Shown here piece by piece: positions 14,943 through 21,092 of a stretch of DNA of 21,092 nucleotides. Under the pieces are notes generated by a model that worked only from the letters and a program-made list of their open reading frames with translations, was not told the DNA's origin and did not search any database. A program made the translations under genes and the position numbers. Numbering within the stretch: the stretch's first letter is position 1; every line of letters begins with the position of its first letter. Source of the DNA: HGM10611 sp964384805 (lineage in GTDB: Bacteria; Bacillota_I; Bacilli_A; ML615J-28; CAG-313); NCBI GenBank assembly GCA_964384805.1, contig CAYLLO010000023.1, positions 1 through 21,092 on the forward strand, in the 5' to 3' direction.

Positions 14943-15058
14943 AGAATCTCACCTTAAGTACCCTCACCCACAAGTTAAATAAACTTAAGGCTGCTTCGAT
15001 CAAGACCTGACCTGGTTCATCATTTAACCTTGAATGAAGGTACTTAAAATGAGATTCT
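14943..15058 (-). ncRNA. ffs: Small bacterial signal recognition particle RNA (4.5S-like)
   Basis: The RNA component of the signal recognition particle, which binds Ffh and targets nascent membrane and secreted proteins. The minus strand contains the conserved core GGTCAGGTC, then a short apical loop, then GAAGCAGCC, matching helix 8 of the E. coli RNA in length (24 bases). Flanking arms (AGAATCTCAT near 15049-15058 with GTGAGATTCT near 14943-14952, extended by AAGTACC / GGTACTT) close a long single hairpin of about 116 bases, as expected for the short type without an Alu domain. The apical loop reads UUGAUC rather than the usual closed GGAA tetraloop. Its place beside tadA matches that of scr in Bacillus, although no dnaX follows here. 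Confidence 0.9.
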
Positions 15059-15064
15059 ACGTTC

Positions 15065-15093
15065 ATTATATCATATGTTCTTTACTTTGTCTT
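15065..15093 (-). promoter_or_regulatory. SRP RNA promoter inside the end of tadA
   Basis: On the minus strand AAGACA (15088-15093), a 17-base spacer and TATAAT (15065-15070) point to a start near 15058, exactly where the SRP RNA outer stem begins. The -10 box overlaps the tadA stop codon (TAA at 15066-15068), so promoter and coding end share bases. Confidence 0.7.
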
Positions 15094-15536
15094 AATTCAT
15101 GAAAAAATTTTTTCAGTAATTCACTTGATTCTTTTTGTAGTATTCCCTTGGATATTTCAATGTGATGATTTAACTTAGGATTATTTAAAACCTCATCAAT
15201 ACTCTCAATAGCCCCATGCTTGGGTTCAACAGTAGCGTAGACAATTCTTTTAATCCGAGCTTGAAGTAAAGCTCCTGCACACATTAAACATGGTTCTAAA
15301 GTGACATATATTGTACAATCTTCTAATACCCAACTATTCATTTTTTTACAAGCTTTGTTAAGAGCTTTAATTTCCGCATGAGTAAAAACTTGTTTTTCGC
15401 TAACTCTTGTATTATGAGCACGAGCAATTATTTTATCTTGATACACAATTACTGCGCCAACTGGTATTTCTTTTTTTAAATATGCTTTCTTTGCTTCTTT
15501 TAAAGCCTCTTGCATATACTTTACATCATCATACAT
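15066..15536 (-). CDS. tadA: tRNA-specific adenosine deaminase
   Basis: TadA deaminates A34 to inosine in the anticodon wobble position of tRNA-Arg(ACG). The 156-residue product has the zinc deaminase motifs HAE (H53, E55) and PCLMC (C83, C86), with the family-typical IPVGAVIV (24-31) and the H/N-containing AHNTR (40-44) just after. Its length is normal. It lies 6 bases after tdk and probably shares its transcript. The start ATG at 15534-15536 has only a weak upstream purine run. The 3' end carries the SRP RNA promoter. Guanine or cytosine deaminases share the fold, but VGAVIV with HAEI and PCLMCAGAL is characteristic of TadA. Confidence 0.94.
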   Translation of the reverse strand: MYDDVKYMQEALKEAKKAYLKKEIPVGAVIVYQDKIIARAHNTRVSEKQVFTHAEIKALNKACKKMNSWVLEDCTIYVTLEPCLMCAGALLQARIKRIVYATVEPKHGAIESIDEVLNNPKLNHHIEISKGILQKESSELLKKFFHELRQSKEHMI

Positions 15537-15542
15537 AATTAA

Positions 15543-16133
15543 TCATTTACTATCATTACGTCGAGGAACACTATGACATCTCCGACAACGTGCTTCATAT
15601 TTTTCTTTTGCGCTTACTAAAATAATTGGATCATCATAATATGCTGGTTGTCCATCAATTATTCTTTGGGTGCGTGTTGCTGGCTCTCCACATACTTGAC
15701 AGATTGCTTGAAGTTTAGTTACATATTCTGCACGAGCTAAAAAGTCAGGCATAACCCCAAATGGTTCTCCTCTAAAGTCTCGATCTAGACCTGCAACAAT
15801 TACTCTAACCCCATGATCAGCCAAATATTCCGCAACCTCAATAATCTTTTCATCAAAAAATTGGGCTTCATCTATTGCTACCGCATAAGGTAAATGATCT
15901 AAATAACCTAGTAATTCTGATGAATTATTTAAGGCAATCGACTTAATCCTTCTTTGTGAATGAGATACAACATCATCTTTTCCGTAACGATTATCTATTA
16001 CTGGTTTAAAAACTATTACTTCCCGTTTAGCAAGTTGAATTCTAGTTATTCGACGGATTAATTCCTCGGTTTTTCCCGCAAACATTCCGCCACATATTAC
16101 TTCTATCCAACCATCACTACTTCTCAAATCCAT
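15543..16133 (-). CDS. tdk: Thymidine kinase (type II, zinc-binding)
   Basis: This cytosolic enzyme phosphorylates thymidine to dTMP in nucleoside salvage. The 196-residue product shows the P-loop GGMFAGKTE (15-23; the usual form is GPMFSGKT), the catalytic glutamate in IDEAQFF (E89), the YxxxLRRxF-like AGLDRDFRGEPF (114-125), and a zinc site made of CQVC (C145, C148) and CRRC (C183, C186). Two start codons are in frame; the second ATG (16131-16133) is preferred because AGGTGA lies 5 bases before it, whereas it touches the first ATG (16140-16142). It is the first gene of the tdk-tadA unit and follows a strong promoter. Confidence 0.94.
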   Translation of the reverse strand: MDLRSSDGWIEVICGGMFAGKTEELIRRITRIQLAKREVIVFKPVIDNRYGKDDVVSHSQRRIKSIALNNSSELLGYLDHLPYAVAIDEAQFFDEKIIEVAEYLADHGVRVIVAGLDRDFRGEPFGVMPDFLARAEYVTKLQAICQVCGEPATRTQRIIDGQPAYYDDPIILVSAKEKYEARCRRCHSVPRRNDSK

Positions 16134-16157
16134 TACATTCACCTCATATATATGTAT

Positions 16158-16186
16158 ATTATACTCCCATTATCTTTTTTTTTCAA
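16158..16186 (-). promoter_or_regulatory. Promoter of tdk-tadA
   Basis: On the minus strand TTGAAA (16181-16186), a 17-base spacer and TATAAT (16158-16163) lie about 25 bases before the tdk start. The spacer begins with a run of A residues. Confidence 0.8.
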
Positions 16187-16216
16187 AGTATATACTTATT
16201 ATTTTAATAAAAAACT

Positions 16217-16246
16217 CATCTATGTCATATGACATTTATATAGATG
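16217..16246. repeat. Perfect 14-bp palindrome within a larger inverted repeat
   Basis: ATGTCATATGACAT (16222-16235) is fully self-complementary, and CATCT / AGATG flank it at 16217-16221 and 16242-16246. It lies upstream of the tdk promoter and downstream of the gene at 16365. It could be a dimeric-regulator site or part of a 3' hairpin; nothing decides between these. Confidence 0.4.
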
Positions 16247-16324
16247 TGTAAAAAGAAGAGATTTTTTTGAAGAGCTGAATATATATACCTTGATTGTCTG
16301 TTTGGTTAACCTATTACTTATAAA

Positions 16325-16359
16325 GAAAAAAGAGTAATTATATTGCTATAATTACTCTT
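16325..16359 (-). terminator. Terminator of the 1183-residue membrane protein gene
   Basis: A perfect 13-bp stem (16330-16342 with 16347-16359, loop of four bases) begins 5 bases after the stop codon, and on the minus strand it is followed by TTTTTTC. It is AT-rich but long and well placed. Confidence 0.85.
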
Positions 16360-16364
16360 AAATC

Positions 16365-19300
16365 TTATTGATTTCTTAAACACATTGCTGGACGGACTCC
16401 AATTGTTGCATCATTTACAAGTTCTTGTGTGACTTTACCTTTTTCATTAATGCATAATGCTTTTTTAGAACTTGCATAATATGGAGAACGTAACCACCAT
16501 GATCCTGCTTTAGCTGTTGAATCAAACGCTAATTCTTTAGCAATAGCATAATCTGTTGCTCCTGCAATTCCTGTACCAAGTTTCTTAGTATAATCATCCT
16601 CAAATTCTTTACGTGATAATACAAAGAAGTGTCCGTCAGAATCACCACATATATATGGGTTAGAATCAGCTTTGGTTGATTCTTGGCTATTATCAATGTT
16701 AAGTGAGAATTGAACATCATTTGAGGCATCTTCAAAGGCTTTAGTCGCAAATCCTTTTCCAGTATAATCTAAGGCTTCTAATTTATCTTGGTCATATCTA
16801 TCAACAGCAGCCTCATTTAACCAAGCATTTAATACGGAATCAGAATAGTTATTAGGATAAACTTCAACATCATAGCCTAATTGAGAATCATAATGTTTAC
16901 GTGTTTCATTATTATCATAATATGAGATTGCATCCAAAATTAATTCACTAATCACTAATGAAGTTGTATTGTCTAATACTCTCCACAAAATCTTTTCAAC
17001 TTTAAAGAAGTATGTTTTTCCATTAGTTAATTTTGTTCCATCATTAAATGTAGCTTTCCCAGAGGCATTATTATATACAACTTTCGCATATTGTTCTCCG
17101 TCATATGTATAATATCCACGAGTGTTAGTTGATTTTAACTTAGATAAGGCCTCAATTAAAGCACTATCAGTTACTCTTGATTGTGGATATTCTCCACGAT
17201 AAACATAAGCAGTATTTTCATCGATAATTAATTTATCAATCCATTTAGCTGTTAAAGTAACGGCACTACTCATTTCCCATGCGGCAAGACCCTTACCTTC
17301 AGAGTCGGTAATTTGTTGATCTCCTAAATACCATCCTTCAAAGAAAACATAGTCTTTAGTTGTCGGTACTGGAATAGTGTAGTTCTTTAATCCAACTGTA
17401 AGTCTTGGAGCAGTTTCTGTAATAGTTCCATTCTTACCTGGATCTAAAGTAACAAGTGATGCCCAAATAGCATATAATGTCATATTTCCAGTTTGGGTAT
17501 AAGTAATTTCTTGATTAATCTTATAGCTAGTACCACTTCCATCTTTTTCAGTATTCCACTCAGAAAGTTTCATACCACTCCAAGAGAAGTTATTAACAGT
17601 TAATTTAGTAGTTGTATTAAATTCAACTTTAATTGTTCCTGTTCCACTACCACCATTAGAATCAAAGGTAATAGTATAAATATTAGCCTTAAATACGGCT
17701 TTGTATTCACGATCTCCTATTTCACCTTCGAATTCAACAACTTCTTTTGTTCCTTCGATTCCAGTACCTTGCCATCCTATGAAGGTATATCCTGGTTTAA
17801 CAGGAGTTCCTAAAGAAACTAAATCGCCTACTTTATAAGTATTAATCATATTGCTTAAAGTACCACCATCTAAATCATACTTAATACTATAAACATTTTC
17901 ATTCCATTTTGCGTAAACAGAAACGTCACCATTCATTGTATAAACACTAGATGGAAGTTTAGATTCTTCTCGGAAATCAGGAGTTGTATACCATCCTAAG
18001 AATTCACAGCCTTTTTTAGTTGGAGTAGGAAGAGTCGCAATTTCACCATTTTCAAAGTATTCATCATCTTCTAATTCATACTCTCCCCCATTAGCATAAA
18101 TGCTTAATAAGTTAATTCTCACTGGATCATCATCATTATGACCCCATTGTTTGTCTAAGTATACTTTACAATTACTTACATTCCATTCAGATGCAAATCC
18201 CTCAGGAGTTACGTTGTAATTAGCGTAAATAGTAAGAGCAGTACAATCTTTGAAAGCATTTTTGCCTACAGTTTTAAGAGTTTTAGCGAGAACAACTTCT
18301 TCTAATAAAGAGCAACCTTCGAATGCACTTTCTCCAAGGGTTACAAGCTTATTACTTAATTTAGCTGTTGTAAGAGCAGTACATCCTTGGAAAGCGCCAT
18401 CTTCAATTATTTCCACACTATTAGGAATAACCACAGTTGTAAGATTAGTTAAATTAGCAAAAGCCCCAGCTTCAATTTTGGTAATTCCATCAGGAATCAC
18501 AATTTCAGTAATAGCCTCATAATCAGCTTTACCAAGTTTTTTACTAAATCCCCGAACAGTTGTATCGTTAATCTTTAAAATAGTTTCAGATACATCTTGG
18601 TTAAAACTATTAATAGTTACTTTATTTCCCTTATTAGGAATATCAACATATGACATTAAATACCATTCATTATCTACTTTACCAAAATGTAAAGTTAAAT
18701 CATAAGTATTTGCCACATTATCAGCTGTTGTATATTTAACCCCTGTTACGGAAATTTTAATGTATTTTTCGGTTTTAAGGATTAATTCTGCTTTTCCTGT
18801 TGTTAACATTTCTCGTCCTTCGGCCACAAAAAGTTCTTTATATATTTTTTGTATTTCTTTATTTTCATCAATACCGATAGGATAATAACATTCAGAAATA
18901 GCTTTTTCATTTTCATCATTAAAAGCTTTAACATATTCTTCCCAAACTTTAATCGCAGGAGATTTAGCAGTGGCTAGTAAAACAATTACAATAATTGCTA
19001 CACCTGCTAAAGCACCACCGACAATACTTGCAAGTTTCCAAATATTATGTCCAAAATTAGAAACAAAATTTAAGAAATATGAAGGTTTACGTTCTGCGGC
19101 AAGTTTATTTTGATACAAAATAGTTACTTTAGCCACATCAAATAATAATAACAATACGGAAACAATTAATAAAACTATTGCGAACGAATGATAATTAGAT
19201 ACACCACCAACTAGATTACATTTGCTTTTAATCATTAAATAGAAAACAAATATCATCAATGATAAAATAGTTAAAACACTAGAGAATGCTGTATTAATAA

Positions 19301-19916
19301 GCAATAAAGTTTTATTATATTTTCCATACATTATTAAATTGTATAATAAATATCCAATAGATACTAATAAATACATTAAACCACATATGGCAATAGCATT
19401 ACACATTGCCGCAATTTTGGTTGTTATTTCATAAAAAATCGGGATATCTTTACTAAATAAAACATCAAAGCAATCACCCATTGATAAAGCTATATTGTAT
19501 CCTTCGTAAGATACAGTCATAAAATTCATATATAATAATACAATTCCTAGCACTAAGGCTATTAAACTTGTCGTAGTTGTCAAACAATTCCACAAAACAC
19601 TATTATTGCTAGCTAGTTCAATAGAGAAAGATTCTTTTGATTGTTCTTTGTTAGGTTTTTTATCTCTAGATTTTTTATTAGATTTTTCGTAAAAGTATAG
19701 TTCTTTTGTATTTGTTTCTGTCTTAACATCATTTTGTCTATTTTCTCTTACTTGACCTTTTTCTGGTTGTGATTTAGGGGTTGTGTTTTGAACAGGTTGT
19801 TCTTTGGCTTGTTCTTCAACACGAGTATTTCTTATAATAGCACCACAACTAGAACAAAATCTTGCGCCTTCACGTAATCTAGCACCGCAATTATAACACG
19901 TTCTTTTTTCGTCCAT
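16365..19916 (-). CDS. Zinc-ribbon, five-span membrane protein with LRR, InlB and DUF6273 modules
   Basis: A 1183-residue multidomain protein of unknown function. In order: a zinc ribbon (C7, C10, C21, C24); a charged, Gln/Lys-rich linker (30-100); five likely membrane spans (about 112-133, 167-192, 204-229, 244-266, 293-315); a small NTF2/DUF4878-like domain (about 320-430, VWEEYVKAFNDENEKAI to DNEWYLMSYVDI); BspA-type leucine-rich repeats (463-565, IPDGITKIEAGAFANLTNL type); four InlB-type repeats (603-672, 675-744, 745-820, 820-892); and a C-terminal DUF6273-like domain (about 900-1183, with ILWRVLDN and SWWLRSPY, then GVRPAMCL). An odd number of spans would place the zinc ribbon in the cytosol and the repeats outside. 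The ATG follows AAGGAGA. It is probably a single-gene unit with its own promoter and terminator. It could sense or bind surface ligands; this is inference. Confidence 0.85.
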   Translation of the reverse strand: MDEKRTCYNCGARLREGARFCSSCGAIIRNTRVEEQAKEQPVQNTTPKSQPEKGQVRENRQNDVKTETNTKELYFYEKSNKKSRDKKPNKEQSKESFSIELASNNSVLWNCLTTTTSLIALVLGIVLLYMNFMTVSYEGYNIALSMGDCFDVLFSKDIPIFYEITTKIAAMCNAIAICGLMYLLVSIGYLLYNLIMYGKYNKTLLLINTAFSSVLTILSLMIFVFYLMIKSKCNLVGGVSNYHSFAIVLLIVSVLLLLFDVAKVTILYQNKLAAERKPSYFLNFVSNFGHNIWKLASIVGGALAGVAIIVIVLLATAKSPAIKVWEEYVKAFNDENEKAISECYYPIGIDENKEIQKIYKELFVAEGREMLTTGKAELILKTEKYIKISVTGVKYTTADNVANTYDLTLHFGKVDNEWYLMSYVDIPNKGNKVTINSFNQDVSETILKINDTTVRGFSKKLGKADYEAITEIVIPDGITKIEAGAFANLTNLTTVVIPNSVEIIEDGAFQGCTALTTAKLSNKLVTLGESAFEGCSLLEEVVLAKTLKTVGKNAFKDCTALTIYANYNVTPEGFASEWNVSNCKVYLDKQWGHNDDDPVRINLLSIYANGGEYELEDDEYFENGEIATLPTPTKKGCEFLGWYTTPDFREESKLPSSVYTMNGDVSVYAKWNENVYSIKYDLDGGTLSNMINTYKVGDLVSLGTPVKPGYTFIGWQGTGIEGTKEVVEFEGEIGDREYKAVFKANIYTITFDSNGGSGTGTIKVEFNTTTKLTVNNFSWSGMKLSEWNTEKDGSGTSYKINQEITYTQTGNMTLYAIWASLVTLDPGKNGTITETAPRLTVGLKNYTIPVPTTKDYVFFEGWYLGDQQITDSEGKGLAAWEMSSAVTLTAKWIDKLIIDENTAYVYRGEYPQSRVTDSALIEALSKLKSTNTRGYYTYDGEQYAKVVYNNASGKATFNDGTKLTNGKTYFFKVEKILWRVLDNTTSLVISELILDAISYYDNNETRKHYDSQLGYDVEVYPNNYSDSVLNAWLNEAAVDRYDQDKLEALDYTGKGFATKAFEDASNDVQFSLNIDNSQESTKADSNPYICGDSDGHFFVLSRKEFEDDYTKKLGTGIAGATDYAIAKELAFDSTAKAGSWWLRSPYYASSKKALCINEKGKVTQELVNDATIGVRPAMCLRNQ

Positions 19917-19967
19917 CTTATTTTTCTCCTTTTCTATATTTTTTTTATCACCCTAATTATTCAATAC

Positions 19968-19996
19968 ATTATACCTTATTTTAATTTTTTAATAAA
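19968..19996 (-). promoter_or_regulatory. Candidate promoter of the 1183-residue protein gene
   Basis: A consensus TATAAT on the minus strand (19968-19973) lies about 50 bases before the ATG. At 17 bases upstream of it only a poor -35 match exists (TTTATT, 19991-19996), so the call rests on the -10 box and position. Confidence 0.5.
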
Positions 19997-20016
19997 GTTT
20001 TTCGATAAGTTAAATT

Positions 20017-21092
20017 TTATACTAATGGATAATCCTCAGGGAAGTATGTATACATCAGCAAATAAATGACATCATTTGTATCAACTTGTCCATCATTATT
20101 GTAATCACAATTTTGTTCTATAACATACTCATTAGGGAAGTATGTATGCATTAACAAGTAAATAACATCATTTGTATTCACTTTTTCATCAGCATCTAAA
20201 TCACCAGGTAAATATTCCCCTTCAAATTTCTCATAAGTTGCGGTGATGAGTAGATCACTAGTTACATTCGTAAATGTTTTATCCCAACCACTAAAAACAT
20301 AACCTGCTTTATATGGTTTTTTCGGAGCAGTAGCGCTTTCTCCACTAAAGACTAATTGGGTACTCAATACCGTTTTATCATCGTCTTGAAAAACTACCGT
20401 ATGAAGCGTTCCCTTCGTTTCGTAAACATAAATAGTCATTTCACCCCATAGGCTTGTATCATTTTTATATTCAGCACGAATTACTGTTGTCCCTTTAGAT
20501 AAAGCAGTGATTGTTCCAAAAACATCAATTTTTGCCACTTCAGGATTACTAGATGTCAAGTTATATTGTTGTCTATAACTATGAGGAGCATCACTTCCTA
20601 AATATAAATGTCTAGTATATCCAACTTGAATTGTATTACCATTTATTGCTCCCGAATTTTCTTTAACTTCGGTACCTTGAGAGTAACTTCCTGTGTCAGT
20701 TTCTAAAGTAAATGAAGCCTTACCTTTTGACTTAATAGTTACGGTAAATTCTTTAGTTGCGGTTGTCCCACTCATATCCAATGTTGCCACAAAAACCACA
20801 TCTGTATCCTCTTCTGGGTCATTAAATATAACTGTATTACCTTTTAAAGTAACGGCACTAGTTGGTTTTTTTAATGACCATGTTACCCCACTTGTATTTG
20901 GCAAGTCAAAATCATTGCTAATTTTACTAGGAATAACTATATTTTCTAAAATATTGGCTAAATATGCATTGCCGCCAATGGTATTTGTTATAGATAACGG
21001 ACAAACATCATAGTTATATTCTTTGAAAGTAGAAGCCGTCCATGAATTTGTTCCAACAACTGCTACAATTTCTGATTCATCATAAGTTAATT
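20017..21092 (-). CDS. C-terminal part of a surface protein with Ig-like, InlB and dockerin domains (5' end outside window)
   Basis: The frame is open without a stop from 20017 to the right edge, giving the last 357 residues of a larger protein whose start is outside. The apparent start near 20904 is only a TTG inside the sequence. Visible modules: an Ig-like domain (about 45-120; ILENIVIPSKISNDFDLP, GVTWSL and KEFTVTIK), a second Ig/BIG2-like region (to about 222; SNPEVAKIDVFGTITALSKG), one InlB-like repeat (about 230-288; YVFSGWD), and a type I dockerin at the C-terminus. The dockerin has two Ca2+-binding repeats, GDLDADEKVNTND and CDYNNDGQVDTND, each followed by VIYLLM.TYFP. Dockerins bind cohesins on scaffold or partner enzymes. 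The catalytic part, if any, lies outside the window. No terminator was recognised in the 100 bases that follow. Confidence 0.85.
   Translation of the reverse strand, partial: LTYDESEIVAVVGTNSWTASTFKEYNYDVCPLSITNTIGGNAYLANILENIVIPSKISNDFDLPNTSGVTWSLKKPTSAVTLKGNTVIFNDPEEDTDVVFVATLDMSGTTATKEFTVTIKSKGKASFTLETDTGSYSQGTEVKENSGAINGNTIQVGYTRHLYLGSDAPHSYRQQYNLTSSNPEVAKIDVFGTITALSKGTTVIRAEYKNDTSLWGEMTIYVYETKGTLHTVVFQDDDKTVLSTQLVFSGESATAPKKPYKAGYVFSGWDKTFTNVTSDLLITATYEKFEGEYLPGDLDADEKVNTNDVIYLLMHTYFPNEYVIEQNCDYNNDGQVDTNDVIYLLMYTYFPEDYPLV
20038..20177 (-). repeat. Tandem DNA repeat encoding the two dockerin Ca2+ motifs
   Basis: Two 44-base copies, 20038-20081 and 20134-20177 (offset 96 bases), differ at only 5 positions, so the two dockerin halves are alike in DNA as well as protein. 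This is consistent with recent internal duplication or gene conversion. Confidence 0.7.

Noticed and set aside
1..21092. CRISPR arrays, tRNA or rRNA genes, insertion sequences
   Set aside because: No regularly spaced direct repeats, cloverleaf sequences, rRNA segments or transposase genes were found on reading both strands; a covariance-model scan was not possible.
20904..21092. Start of the dockerin protein at the TTG near 20904
   Set aside because: The frame stays open upstream to the window edge and encodes Ig-like sequence continuous with what follows, with no ribosome site at the TTG.

Overview
The window is very AT-rich and every convincing gene lies on the minus strand. Gene families, Gram-positive-style ribosome binding sites, a short SRP RNA next to tadA, lipobox lipoproteins and a Na+-pumping decarboxylase suggest an anaerobic, probably gut- or host-associated low-GC bacterium of the Bacillota/Mycoplasmatota border (Erysipelotrichia, RF39 or Acholeplasma-like lineages). 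UGA is read as stop (it ends the XRE gene), so this is not a Mycoplasma-type code. The placement is inference; no marker gene was compared.

Layout, left to right (transcription runs right to left). 26-859: a lone tyrosine recombinase. 927-5421: a tight six-gene operon, in transcription order birA, ttcA-like, tcdA, Sfp-type phosphopantetheinyl transferase, RibD/DHFR-like reductase, and a two-domain P-loop kinase, closed by a terminator at 899-925. It joins two enzymes that attach prosthetic groups (biotin, phosphopantetheine) with two tRNA-modification enzymes. 5468-6764: an XRE repressor and a short HipA/HipT-like kinase overlapping by 8 bases behind a near-consensus promoter, a toxin-antitoxin-like pair. 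6931-10173: oadA-oadG-biotin carrier-oadB, a Na+-translocating oxaloacetate decarboxylase; its biotin carrier is the likely client of the nearby BirA. The operon has its own promoter and a terminator-like hairpin in the leader.

10429-14871: an RsuA-family pseudouridine synthase, a GH18 chitinase-like lipoprotein and a second lipoprotein, both carrying InlB-type B repeats. 14943-16142: SRP RNA, tadA and tdk. The SRP RNA seems to have its own promoter, whose -10 box overlaps the tadA stop codon. 16365 to the right edge: a 1183-residue zinc-ribbon/multi-pass membrane/LRR/InlB/DUF6273 fusion, and the C-terminal 357 residues of a large Ig/InlB protein ending in a type I dockerin, cut by the window edge.

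The right half thus reads as a surface glycan-degradation or adhesion region built from shared InlB repeats, while the left half is cofactor, tRNA-modification and energy metabolism. The least explained items are the five-module membrane fusion, the roughly 135-residue insertion inside an InlB repeat of the 384-residue lipoprotein, the N-terminal domain fused to the P-loop kinase, the dockerin without a visible cohesin, and the structured oadA leader.
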